50,967 bases of DNA from a virus. The notes beneath the pieces were generated by a model, which was given only the letters and a program-made list of their open reading frames with translations, had not been told where the DNA came from and did not search any database. This document shows, one piece after another, positions 13,693-23,800 of this stretch; within the stretch, counting starts at the first letter, position 1, and the number at the start of each line of letters is the position of its first letter. Location of the stretch: positions 2,179 through 53,145 of the IMG/VR virus record IMGVR_UViG_3300029787_000070, one strand, 5' to 3'. The position numbers and the translations under genes are program-made.

Positions 13693-14042
13693 ATATTGAA
13701 GTAAAAGAAGCTATAGAGATTGTTGAAAATGCTTTGAGTTTTTATGCAGAAGAGGGCATATCTTCTGATAAAAAAGCACAAAAGATATTAGACAAAGCTT
13801 GGAATATAGTAAAAGAAAAAAGAAACTATGGATATGGTTATGATGATACCAACTCTATAGCTATTGTTTGGGAAATAGATGATATTGGAAACCTAAGACC
13901 CGATTTGACTGATGATGAATGTATGGAAGTATTGCATTATACAGACAGAAAACATGACGCTTTTTTAGGTGTTTCTTGGGACACTTTAGAGTGGAACGCT
14001 GATTATCTGTTTCCAGTAAAGGAGGAAGCAAGTAATGGCTGA
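13689..14042 (+). CDS. Hypothetical protein
   Basis: 117 residues, acidic, soluble. The helical N-terminal half (EAIEIVENALSFYAEE) is followed by DECMEVLHYTDRKHDAF. It overlaps the nuclease gene by four bases (ATGA) and the next gene by eight. No known motif. Confidence 0.65.
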   Translation: MNIEVKEAIEIVENALSFYAEEGISSDKKAQKILDKAWNIVKEKRNYGYGYDDTNSIAIVWEIDDIGNLRPDLTDDECMEVLHYTDRKHDAFLGVSWDTLEWNADYLFPVKEEASNG

Positions 14043-14376
14043 ACTACAAACAAAACCAATTAAAAAGAAGATGATACTGCATATAGATTTAATCTATTGG
14101 CAAACTGAGGAAATGTCTAGGGAAGATATTATTAATTTAGGTATTGGCACAAAAAAAGGTATTGAATGGGAAATATTTCGGTGTATAGGCGATTATCTAC
14201 CTATTTCTTACATACATAACTGGGAAGAGGTAAAACCTGTTTTAGATGAACAAACAGAAGAAGGTATGCCTTTAGGAGATTATGCTGAACAAGAGTTTGA
14301 GTTAATGTGGCAACACCACAATAACCCTAAATACGAATGGGAATATGAATTTTATTATGGAGAAAGCGATGAGTAA
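14035..14376 (+). CDS. Hypothetical protein
   Basis: 113 residues, acidic, rich in Trp and Tyr near the C-terminus (WQHHNNPKYEWEYEFYYGE). No known motif or membrane segment. The ATG lies in an overlap with the previous gene after AAAGGAGGAAGCAAGT, a strong ribosome-binding site. It overlaps the annealing-protein gene by eight bases. Confidence 0.62.
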   Translation: MAELQTKPIKKKMILHIDLIYWQTEEMSREDIINLGIGTKKGIEWEIFRCIGDYLPISYIHNWEEVKPVLDEQTEEGMPLGDYAEQEFELMWQHHNNPKYEWEYEFYYGESDE

Positions 14377-15070
14377 AGAACTAACTTATAAAGAAGTATG
14401 GGACAAGCTATCTAAGATAGATTGTTCAGAAAAGATAGAAAAGAAAGGAAAATTAACTTATCTATCTTGGGCGTGGGCGTGGGGTATTCTACAAGAACAC
14501 TATCCACAAGCACAATACTTATTCTATCAAGGCGAGGATGATGTGCCTTATGTCAGATATCCCGATGGAACTGGAGAGGTTAGGTGTAGAATATCTATAG
14601 ATAACTTAACTAGAGAAATGACACTATGTGTTATGGACTTTAAAAACAATGCTGTTAAGAATCCTAATTCTTCACAAGTAAACAATTCTAAAATGCGTTG
14701 CTTAACTAAATGTTTGGCGATGTTTGGTTTAGGACATTATATCTATGCGGGAGAGGATTTGCCCGAAGATGTTGAAGATGATATAGACAACTTAGATGAT
14801 GAAACAGAATCTAAGAAAGAGCCAACACCAGTAGAAACTCCAACAGAAGATGTTGAAGTAGATAAAGGTTATGGAACAGAAGAATGGGCGGAGTTATTTG
14901 TCAAAAGCTTTTTAGAGTTGGCAAAACTTAGCAAAACTAAAGATGCTATGACATCTTATTATAAAAATAATACTAAAGATTTAGCTACATTGAGGGATAA
15001 CTTTCCTAAGATGAAAGCTGATTTGGATAGTGAACTTAAAACAATCGTAAGCAATCTAAAGGAGGATTAA
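14369..15070 (+). CDS. Single-strand annealing protein (DUF1071/Sak type)
   Basis: 233-residue recombination protein that would anneal complementary single strands. The N-terminal domain (1-130) shows the DUF1071 pattern: LTYLSWAWAWGILQEHYP, then the strand-rich ISIDNLTREMTLCVMDF, then NNSKMRCLTKCLAMFGLG. The C-terminal part is acidic and probably flexible. ATG 14369 follows GGAGAAAGCG; the longer reading from 14345 has no ribosome-binding site. With the RecB-like nuclease upstream and the SSB-like protein just downstream it forms a phage recombination set comparable to lambda Red. Confidence 0.85.
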   Translation: MSKELTYKEVWDKLSKIDCSEKIEKKGKLTYLSWAWAWGILQEHYPQAQYLFYQGEDDVPYVRYPDGTGEVRCRISIDNLTREMTLCVMDFKNNAVKNPNSSQVNNSKMRCLTKCLAMFGLGHYIYAGEDLPEDVEDDIDNLDDETESKKEPTPVETPTEDVEVDKGYGTEEWAELFVKSFLELAKLSKTKDAMTSYYKNNTKDLATLRDNFPKMKADLDSELKTIVSNLKED

Positions 15071-15071
15071 T

Positions 15072-15383
15072 ATGTACGATAATAAAAACCAAAGTGATGG
15101 AGCAATCTACACTAATGACTATAAACAGAATGATAAACAGCCCGATTGGACTGGTAAGGTAGAGATTAGTAGAGATATGCTCAAAGAATTAGTCAGTATT
15201 GTCAAAGAGGGCGGGACTGGAGAACTAAGAGTGGCTTTATGGAATAGAACTTCTAAGAATGGCAAAGAATACAAGTATGCTAGGTTAGACATTCCGCAGA
15301 AGAAAGAAGAGCCTAAAGAAGAGCCAGTAAAGGATTCAAGCGATGATATTGAAACCTTTACAGATGATGAAATTCCATTTTAG
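15072..15383 (+). CDS. Single-stranded DNA-binding-like protein
   Basis: 103 residues. The N-terminal part has WTGKVEISRDMLKELVSIV and ELRVALWNRTSKNGKEYKYA, with the KNGKEYxYA pattern seen in small OB-fold-like DNA-binding proteins of phages. The tail is acidic and ends DDEIPF, closely like the C-terminal partner-binding tail of bacterial SSB. It follows the annealing protein by one base. The acidic tail and position are clear; the fold is inferred. Confidence 0.68.
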   Translation: MYDNKNQSDGAIYTNDYKQNDKQPDWTGKVEISRDMLKELVSIVKEGGTGELRVALWNRTSKNGKEYKYARLDIPQKKEEPKEEPVKDSSDDIETFTDDEIPF

Positions 15384-15394
15384 AGGAGGGATTA

Positions 15395-15568
15395 ATGGGT
15401 AAATCAAAAGCATTTAAGAAAGCATTGAAAGATGCTTTGAAGAAAGAGGGAGTGAAAAATGAGTGGATGGAATCACATCTACTAATTGATTCACTAGATT
15501 TAGATAAACCAAATAAAAGGGAGAAAAAGAATGGCAAATCCAAATGGAAAAACCCAAATCATTTCTGA
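15395..15568 (+). CDS. Hypothetical small basic protein
   Basis: 57 residues, lysine-rich, beginning MGKSKAFKKALKDALKKEG, an amphipathic basic helix. GAGGAGGGATTA before the ATG is a very good ribosome-binding site. It overlaps the next gene by 38 bases in another frame. May bind nucleic acid by charge; family unknown. Confidence 0.6.
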   Translation: MGKSKAFKKALKDALKKEGVKNEWMESHLLIDSLDLDKPNKREKKNGKSKWKNPNHF

Positions 15569-15794
15569 TGATAAATATACCTACGGAAAAGATTTAGTGG
15601 TGCAAATTGAAGAAAACATAGACGAGTATATATTTTTTGATTTCATGTCTGCGTACAGAACTTTGATTGAACAAATCAAAAATGTCAAAGATGGTATGGG
15701 AACTTCATCCCATGAACAACTTATGGACTATCTGTTTTTGAAGATAGAGGAAGCTAGAGATGAACACTTTAAAAACAAGATGGGGATTGAATAA
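15531..15794 (+). CDS. Hypothetical protein
   Basis: 87 residues, helical with aromatic residues in the middle (YIFFDFMSAYRTLIEQ). Start after GGGAGAAAAAGA. No known motif. It overlaps the small basic protein upstream; its stop overlaps the next small reading frame by one base. Confidence 0.62.
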   Translation: MANPNGKTQIISDDKYTYGKDLVVQIEENIDEYIFFDFMSAYRTLIEQIKNVKDGMGTSSHEQLMDYLFLKIEEARDEHFKNKMGIE

Positions 15795-15880
15795 TGGACA
15801 GAACAAATATACCAGTACACTTACGACATCTATCTGAATGGCGTTTAAGATGTTTGTTTTACTTATTTAGAGCAAGATAA
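15794..15880 (+). CDS. Possible 28-residue peptide
   Basis: Short reading frame filling the gap between two genes, with TAATG overlaps at both ends, a pattern seen at real gene joints in this cluster. The peptide is basic and ends in an aromatic stretch (LRCLFYLFRAR). It may only serve to couple translation. Confidence 0.35.
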   Translation: MDRTNIPVHLRHLSEWRLRCLFYLFRAR

Positions 15881-16218
15881 TGGATGAACAGATAGAGAAT
15901 TGGCAAGTACAAATAAGAAATGTCGCTCCCATGATGCAGAAAGCTGAATACGAATTGTTAAAGTCAGAAGCAGATGTTAAAAGAGTAATAGCTTTATGGA
16001 AAGCTGTTGCTCTTTCTGAGGGCATTAAAACTGCTACTGGACAAGATAACTATGCAGAAAACAAAGATGAAGTATATCAATCTAGGTTAGCTGTTGCGGT
16101 TGCTAAAGGTCAACTAAGTGCAGTCAAGGTTGAGTTAAGAGCCTTAGAAGTAGGGTTTGAGGAATGGAGAACTAAAATGGTTAATGCTAGAGAAGAAAGA
16201 AAGAGATATGGAGCATGA
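15880..16218 (+). CDS. Hypothetical coiled-coil protein
   Basis: 112 residues, almost entirely helical, with heptad-like spacing suggesting a coiled coil. No motif identifies it. It starts in a TAATG overlap and ends in an ATGA overlap with the next small gene. Confidence 0.65.
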   Translation: MDEQIENWQVQIRNVAPMMQKAEYELLKSEADVKRVIALWKAVALSEGIKTATGQDNYAENKDEVYQSRLAVAVAKGQLSAVKVELRALEVGFEEWRTKMVNAREERKRYGA

Positions 16219-16331
16219 CAAAAGGTAGCAGACAAAGACCCTTTGACAAAGATAAGTTTAACGATAACTTTGAGAAGATATTTGGAAACAAGAGAAAGAA
16301 AAAGAAAATAAAAAATGGGCATAAATGTTAG
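16215..16331 (+). CDS. Hypothetical 38-residue basic protein
   Basis: Begins MTKGSRQRPFDKDKFNDNFE and ends in a lysine-rich tail. Short proteins with a similar GSxQRPxDKxKFxxNF start are frequent in early regions of phages near nuclease genes, though I know no function. It overlaps the genes on both sides. Confidence 0.6.
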   Translation: MTKGSRQRPFDKDKFNDNFEKIFGNKRKKKKIKNGHKC

Positions 16332-16770
16332 TCATATAAGTTCAACAGGAACATTAACACTAGGAACAACATCTCTTGGTAATACTATTTCAGTAGGTTC
16401 AACAGGAATGTTGACAGACCATTATCTTTCAGACAAGGAAATAAAAGATAAATTCTCTACAACAGCATCACATAGAAGAAAATTCAAAGTCAACGAAATA
16501 TTTAGACATGGAGTATATATTTTATTTATGGGAAATGTTGTTGTTTATGTAGGAGAAAGTATAAATCCTTATGCTAGGGTATGTGCTCACATTAAATCTG
16601 AAAAAAAATTTGATGGGTTTAAAGTTATATATTGCAAAGAAAGTAGAAGAAGATACTGGGAAAAAAAATTAATAGAGGGTTATTTACCAAAATATAATAA
16701 AACTCATAAGATAAGACCCATAAGAAGAGTAGTAAACATAAATACAGGTATTGGTTTTGCTGAAAGGTAG
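16315..16770 (+). CDS. GIY-YIG-like endonuclease
   Basis: 151 residues. The nuclease domain starts with GVY (66-68), followed by YVG (78-80), R88, the metal-binding E116 in RYWEKKLIEGYLPKYN, and N128. This order is that of GIY-YIG enzymes. The first 45 residues are odd: a Ser/Thr/Gly-rich run with SSTGTLTLGTTSLGNT, unlike normal nuclease leaders and more like virion repeat proteins. It might act in recombination or be a free-standing homing-type nuclease. It overlaps the HNH gene by 20 bases. Confidence 0.78.
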   Translation: MGINVSHISSTGTLTLGTTSLGNTISVGSTGMLTDHYLSDKEIKDKFSTTASHRRKFKVNEIFRHGVYILFMGNVVVYVGESINPYARVCAHIKSEKKFDGFKVIYCKESRRRYWEKKLIEGYLPKYNKTHKIRPIRRVVNINTGIGFAER

Positions 16771-17059
16771 AAAACCAACAAAGAAAGAAGCTGAACACAT
16801 GGACAAGGTAAGTCAGCTAGGTTGCATTGTTTGTAGAAATACCAATGGAAGTATAACTCCTGCTGAAATACATCACATAGAGGGTAAGACAAAGGCTAAT
16901 TCACATTTTAAAGTATTACCTCTTTGTTTTGAGCATCATCGTATAGGCAATAGATTTAGACCTATAAGCAGACATCCATATAAGAAAAGATTTGAGGAAG
17001 CTTACGGCACAGAAGAAGAGTTATTAGAGCAAGTTAATAAGTTGTTAGATGAAGATTGA
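16751..17059 (+). CDS. HNH-type nuclease (Ref/DUF968-like)
   Basis: 102 residues. C25-x2-C28 and C59-x2-HH form a zinc site around the ββα core, with H41-H42 in AEIHHIEG as the catalytic part. The order C-x2-C, HH, C-x2-HH with KANSHFKVLPLC matches the phage Ref family of RecA-dependent nucleases and DUF968 proteins. The start is uncertain: TTG at 16751 or 16757, both after ACAGGT; an ATG at 16799 would trim the N-terminus but leave the zinc ligands. It lies between GIY-YIG and RusA genes, so a DNA-repair or junction-processing role is likely. Confidence 0.8.
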   Translation: MVLLKGRKPTKKEAEHMDKVSQLGCIVCRNTNGSITPAEIHHIEGKTKANSHFKVLPLCFEHHRIGNRFRPISRHPYKKRFEEAYGTEEELLEQVNKLLDED

Positions 17060-17432
17060 TTTACCGCTAGAGGTTTACTACACAAAGAATAAGAAGTTTA
17101 TCCTTAACTTAAACAACTATCGTAATGCTCATTACAGAATACTATCCAATGCCAAGAAGATTTATGCAGACAATTTAGTTGATAGGATTAGTCATCCTAA
17201 ATACGAAGAGCCTGTTGTATTGATTTATACCTATTATGCAAAAAGTAAAAGAAGATTAGATGTAAGTAATCCTTGTTCTATTATTGACAAGTTTACTTGC
17301 GATGCTTTGGTAAAAGCAGAAGTGTTAGAAGATGATAGTAGTAAACAAATTAAACAAGTTATTTATAAATATGGTGGGATTGATAAAGAAAATCCTAGAT
17401 GTGAATTGGTGATAAAAAAAATAGACCAGTAA
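17049..17432 (+). CDS. rusA: RusA-like Holliday junction resolvase
   Basis: 127 residues, about the length of RusA. The catalytic acidic cluster lies in RRLDVSNPCSIIDKFTCDAL (D71, D80, D85) and in VLEDDSSKQI (D95, D96), matching the family pattern of a conserved Asp near the start of the long helix and a pair further on. It probably resolves branched DNA before packaging. It overlaps the HNH gene by 11 bases and is followed by a strong hairpin. Confidence 0.83.
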   Translation: MKIDLPLEVYYTKNKKFILNLNNYRNAHYRILSNAKKIYADNLVDRISHPKYEEPVVLIYTYYAKSKRRLDVSNPCSIIDKFTCDALVKAEVLEDDSSKQIKQVIYKYGGIDKENPRCELVIKKIDQ

Positions 17433-17486
17433 ATAATATTTTTGACGCTGCTGGGCTGCAGCTCAAAAAAATATTTACCAGTCAAT
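17421..17486. promoter_or_regulatory. Large inverted-repeat hairpin with two copies of the ACTGGTAAATA motif
   Basis: GTAAATAATATTTTTGA pairs with TCAAAAAAATATTTAC, and inside it GCTGC pairs with GCAGC around TGGGCT. The two outer arms are head-to-head copies of the repeated motif. It spans the RusA stop codon and the gap before the 17508 gene. It could act as a terminator on either strand or as a regulator site. Confidence 0.65.
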
Positions 17487-17507
17487 GGTTTTCTGGGAGG
17501 AAAGCAA

Positions 17508-17888
17508 ATGCTAAAAGATATACTACAAGAAAAGTTAGATAAACGAAAAAGAAAGTGGTGGGAGTGGCACAAAAAGAATCCACAAGTTTGGGATAAGTTT
17601 GAGCAATACACATTGGAGGCTATCAATAGTGGTAGGAAAAAGTATTCGCATTGGGCGATAATTAATCGTATTCGTTGGCACAATGAGATAGAAACTAAGG
17701 GTGGGGACTTTAAGATAAGTAATGATTACATCTGTTTCTATGCCCGTTTATTTCATGCTAGACATCCACAACATAAAGACTTCTTTACCTTGAAACCATT
17801 GAAAGAAGAAAAGGATATGGCTATGTTAGAGGTTAAGACTGAAAATAGGAATGTTAGCTTTCTTCCTCAATTCGGGAACCATAGCTAG
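17508..17888 (+). CDS. Conserved phage hypothetical protein
   Basis: 126 residues, basic and rich in Trp, His and Phe. The pattern INRIRWHNEIETKGGDFKIS followed by FYARLFHARHP is typical of a widespread phage protein family of unknown function found near replication genes. GGGAGGAAAGCAA before the ATG at 17508 sets the start; the frame can be extended upstream to 17442, but only through the hairpin. Its end overlaps the end of the giant polyvalent gene on the other strand by 63 bases. Confidence 0.72.
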   Translation: MLKDILQEKLDKRKRKWWEWHKKNPQVWDKFEQYTLEAINSGRKKYSHWAIINRIRWHNEIETKGGDFKISNDYICFYARLFHARHPQHKDFFTLKPLKEEKDMAMLEVKTENRNVSFLPQFGNHS

Positions 17889-20800
17889 TCGCATATCTCT
17901 TTCTAGTTCTAAATCTCTTATCATATCTGACTTAACTGTTATAGATAGATTTTCATCTTGATAGATTCTATCTCTACGCTTTCTCCAGTTATCTAAGTAT
18001 CTTTCTATTGACCTTACTTGTCCTTTGATATTCAACACACCTTGCATATTGCTTCTATAAGCTGATAGTTCATCAAATCTTCTTTGTTTTTGTAGAGAGT
18101 TGATAGTTGCTACTGCCCTGTCAACCTCTCCTCTTAACTCATAAAACTGTTGCTGATAACCACCCGACTTATCTAAATCAAGTAATAGTCTATTAAAGAC
18201 TGGCATTTTACTTAGTTGATAGTTGGAAGGTATTAGAGGACTTCCTGTAGCTCCTCTAGTGATAGTATCTACAGCACTTAATACATATCCACCAAGTGTT
18301 CCTGTATAACCTCTCATAACGTGCTCTATCTTTGCAGGAGATATATTAAGAGCTTCACCCATTACTCTTGCAAACTCATTGGTAGTTGGTCTTGATTGTA
18401 ATCCAGGTTCTTTCTTTTGTTGATAGTAGGGTACTATTTCTGTATCAGTAAAAGTATTTCTGTTATTTATTACTTCTGATATAGGTTTTAATAATTGTAT
18501 TCCACCACCAGGTTGAAAGAATGGTATGTTAAAAGAAGTTTGAGCCTGTCTGCCAATAGATGTCATAGCTTCATCAACAGACTTTCTTGTAAAAGCATCA
18601 TCTCCCATAGTCATATCAAATACTCTTTCTGGTATAGCTTTAAATAACATACCTACTTCAAATGGAATAGGTATCTTAACTGCATTGCCATTGCCTATAG
18701 GCATGACCCAGTTATCATCTCTTACTTCTCGTTTAAGATTTTTGTATTCATCTGTATCACTTACCATCATGTAGTAAAGTGCCGTTAGACTTACAAGTAA
18801 TCCTGCATTAAAGAATGTTCTTCTAAATATTCTTGATTGTACTTCTTTTAGTGATTCTCCAACCTGTTGTTTTTCTACAGCAGAATATTTACCAAATAAT
18901 CCTCTATGTAATACATCAAGACCTTGTATTCTTGCATTTAAGAATGGTATTGCAGCAGTAATAATTCTAAATAATGAATCAGAACCACGCCTTCCAAAGT
19001 TAATTATTTCTTGTGCTTGATAAGCCGCTTCTGATTGTGCAACTGCTTCTGATTTACCTTGCTCTTTTAACATTTTATAAACACCATCATAAACTGCTTT
19101 ACGAGTTGCACCATCTGATTTAGTAGTAAGTGCTCCTAAACCATCCCATAATTTAAAGAAAGCACCTGTAGGAGACATACCATTATTTGGTGTAAGTCCT
19201 TGTTGTCGCATAGTTCTAGTAATAAATTGCTTTACACTACCCTCATCAACAGAATAGTCATAGCCACCAAGAACACCAAACTGTTCTAGTTCTTCCATAC
19301 TACCAAACATATTTTTAACTGAATCAATGATAGGCGTATATGGTGCACCACTTGTTACAGCAGAAGATAAAGTATCTCTTAAAATATTTATAACAACAAA
19401 GCCTGGGTCTCTTGTAACTGTATCTCTAAGCAGCCCTGCTGGTACTGCTAAAAATTTTCCTATAGCACCTGGAGCTACTCCTCCAACATTTTGTAAACTA
19501 TAGACCAGTCTAGGGTCATCTACCTGATAGTGTTGCTTGTTACCATTTTCAAAGAAGAATAAGCTATCAGTTGTACCTGCGTCTTTTGCAGATATTTTTT
19601 GAGCTAATCCCATTGTTTCTAAGTTTGTAACTATTTTATTCATTGCATCATTTTTTAATGCTGCTGTAAGAATAGATAATGAGTTTCTTGATATAGCTTC
19701 TATTGGGTCTGCATCAATAATTTCTTCTGAACCTTTTATTTGTATATCTAATGGATTTCCTGGTAGTGAACCACCTGCAATTTTAGGTCCTTTAATGCCG
19801 CTATCATCAACCATTTGTCTATAGAAAGGATAATAAACAGAATGTTCTCTCCATAATGCAGATTGTTCTGCACTTAAAATACCTTTACTTTCTGCAAGTT
19901 TAATTAAAGCATTATTCCAATTTTGATAATTATTATAAACTTCTACCACTTCAGGATGTTGTTGTTCTATTTGCTGTATAAGAATATAGTCTTTAGGTTT
20001 AACTGGTGTATCTATTTCTCTACCACTTTCATCAAGACTTTTTGCTCTTTTTAACATAGCATAACTTTTAAAAACAGCTTCTAAATTTAACTTAAGATTA
20101 GAAAATAATGGTGCAAGTATTTGTATAAGACCACCTGTTTTACCTGTAAGATTACCATTAGCATCAACAAGAGGTAAAGGTATTGTTTTTACTAAAGATT
20201 TAACTCCATCTACTAAATCAGTTGGTATTCCTCTTGTAAGCATACCTTGAAATACACCTCTTGATTTATCAGACATTCTTACTGATTGTTCTGCACCTGC
20301 ACTTGCAAACATATTAGCAAGTGTTACTTGTTCTGCTGTTGCTATAGCTTCTTCTTCTGTATAAGGTTTTTTAGTTTTAGGATTTTTTCTTAATTTACCT
20401 GTTCTCTCATCTATTCCTAAATAAAATTCTTTAGTTTTACCAGCTAATAATGTTTTAGTAAGGGTATCGTATTGGTCAATATATCTTTGTCTAAACTCTT
20501 TAAAGAAATTTTTAATAGATGTAATAGGGTCTTTAACAACTTCAATAAATCTAGCACCCATAGATTGGTCAGGCAATACTTCTCCACCTGTTCTAGTAAT
20601 AAACTCTTTTAAGTTATCTTGTAGTCCATCAAGAGTAGGTCTTGAAAAATTAGGTATATCATCAGGTGCCTTAGCAGATAAGTCTTTATTAAAGTCTATA
20701 GCAATCTTTAAGGCTGTATCTGAGGCATTTAAATTGTAATAAGGTATTGAACCTCTAGGTGTTTGTTTAACTGTTTCTTCGGCTTCTGCTAAAGCTTCTC

Positions 20801-23800
20801 TTAACTGTATATTTGTTTGTGTATTAGTACCAGTATCATCTCTTTGACCTCTACTAAATAAAGGTATATCTGCTTGTATATCAGGAGCAGTAGCAACTTG
20901 TACTGCATAATTTAACTTATCTTTAGTTTGAGCACTATCTCTATGTAAAGGTGCAATTTCTCCTAGTTTATTTATAGGAACAACAAAATTTGCAAATTGA
21001 TTAGTATATGCTTCACTTTCTTCATCTATATTTTCATTTTTTAATGAAGTAACACCTTGTTCTTGTAAAGTTTGACCACTAGGATTAGGTATATTTTGTT
21101 CTACATTACTTTCAGGAAAATGTATAAATACAGGAACAGTTCTACCACCACCTTTTTTTATTAATGCAACTCTATGTCTGCCTTCATGTCTAATTATTTC
21201 TCCATTGCCTGTAATTTGTAAACTTGGTAATGAAGCAGTTAATGCAGTATCTGCTATTTCTGGGTCAAACATAGCACTAGACATTCTTCTATTTTTAGGG
21301 TCTAAAGCCGCATTTATATCTCCTTCAGAAATACCATATACTGTTGGACCTTCTTCCATTATGTCGTTTATATGTTCTTGGTCAAATGTTGTAAGTTTTA
21401 AAAAATCATCAACATTCATTCTTGTAACATGAGTTAAAGGTATTTCTACTCCATTATAAAAACCAACTCTATTACTACTAAAGTCTCTAATTTGTTGACG
21501 ATTAAAGTCCATATATGGAGGTTGTGTTTCTGTAGCTGCTCTACTAAATGTAGGTAAATCTGTATCTTGTTCAGGTGCAAGTCTTACACCTACTTCTTGT
21601 GGATTAAATATGACCATACCAGTCATATCATCTTTACTATAGACACCATCATATCCAGCTTTTTTTACTTTATTTGTTAATGCAAATGTATCTGTTTTAG
21701 TTCTTGGAGATTCCCAAGATTCTAAATCTAATTGTTTTTTAAACTCTATAAACTGTGTACTATCAGCATCAAGTAATTTTATATTATTAGGAACAAAATA
21801 TTTATTTACTATACCAGCTTCTCCTACTTGCTTAGCATAAGCTTGTGCTGTAGCTACTCTATCAGTTAAATAAAGTCCTTCACCTAATGCAAAGAAATCT
21901 TCTCCAGTAGCTACACCTGTATTTGGATTTTCTCCTCTATAAAAAATATTATTATTTTTTTCAAAACTTTGTTTCATCCATTCTGGATTTTCATTTAAAG
22001 TATTTTCACTACGCATTTCTTTTACTATTTTGTCTTGTAAAAATGCTGCTATATTATATATACGTTTTCGTACTGTAATTGATTCTCCTTTAGCAGGAGC
22101 AGTTTTAAAAGTTATTTTATTGCCATCTATATCAAATTTATTAGTTCCTCTTTTAATTCTTTTATCAAAGAAATTTCCATCTGAGTCTACAAAATTTTGT
22201 GGTAAATCACTTGGACTTGGATAATAATATAAAGAATCTTCTTCATCTTTAATGCTTTCGTATTTACCAGTTTTAGGATTCCATTTACTTAAATCATTTG
22301 TAACAACAAGGTCTCCTACTGGAGATTCATTTAAAATAAATGTTTTTGTTTTACCATCACCTACAAAATCTCCTATTTCAAAACCTAAATTTTGATATTC
22401 TGCATATCCATATTCATCTAAACTATTACCATATCTAGCATCATATGGTAAATAATCATATTGTTCTGTTGCAAAGTCCCATTCACCTACTAACATACCA
22501 TCAAAAGTTCTCTTATCAAGAACATCATCATTAATACCTGAAAAAGCTCCTGGTGGTATAAGTTCTGGGTCATTGTATTGCACATCTGAGTATGATACAT
22601 TTTGGTCTGAACCATATATAACTTTGTTATAATAATTTAACCAATTTTTTTCATATTTTTTATAAGCTTCAGCAACTTCGCTATACCATCTGTTCTGATA
22701 TTCTCTACTTTGTATAATATCGTCATCTGTAACAGTTCTACTAAATAAAGGTGGTTGTATGCCATCATCTAATTCTTTTAATCTTTGTTTTGTTTTATTT
22801 ATAATAGCTGATGTATTTGTTATAGCTCTATTTAATTTTGTTACTTCCCAATCTTTTAATATAGTAGCATCTACTGTTCTTTCTCTTTCTTTTTCAAACA
22901 ATAATTGATTGTGATAATTTAAACTTTCTTCTAGTATTTCTCTAGGTGCAGTATTTATTTGTTGTTGTGTTTTTGGATATTTGTTTGTTGTTCTACTAAA
23001 TAAAGAAACTTCTTCAGCTATACCTCCTGGACGATTATCACCTGCAAGAGGTACACCTTCAGCTTGTAAATCTAAAGCTACTCCAGCATTTTTAAGAAAT
23101 GCAGATAACTCTGTATCAAGTTTAGCTGGTATTCCTAATATATTTCTAATAGCTTCTACAAATTCATTCCATATACTTTTAGTAGCACCTGGTTTTGTTG
23201 GTATAGATTCTAATAGTTCTTGAAAGTTTCTATTTGTTAAACCAAATGTTAAAAATTCTGCAGAATCTGGTCTTGATTTTCCGCTTTGTATTCCATTTAT
23301 TCTATAATCTATTAAATTTTCTTTAAAATATTTTAACCTACTTCTTACATCACTTTCAGTTCTTAACTTGCCATTATTAAAATATACATCTCTTAACTCT
23401 ACTCTTAAAGAAGTATTTAATGTAGTAGGTAAACTTGACATAAATTCATCAAAAGTTAAATTACCTTCATCAATATTTGTAGCACCCTCATCAAATTTAG
23501 ACATAATATCTTTAACATAAGTCTCAACTCTTGTTCTTTGATTAGCTAAATCTTTATATGCTTTTTGTATTTTTTTATTTTTAGATTTTGGACCACCACT
23601 TACATCTTCCATATGTGGAACAGTAGCTTGATGTATGCCTTCATGTAATAATGTTTCAAAATTAACACCATTGCTGCCCATTAATGTTCTAGCAACAGGA
23701 TTAGTAGGTCCAATTTTGCCTTCTGCAAATTCTACAAAATCTTTACCAAATACATCATTTATACGCATTTTAAAATATTTTGGTTTAGGTAATATTGTAT

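Noticed and set aside
17442-17507. Upstream extension of the 17508 gene
   Set aside because: It would translate the inverted-repeat hairpin; a strong GGGAGG site precedes ATG 17508.
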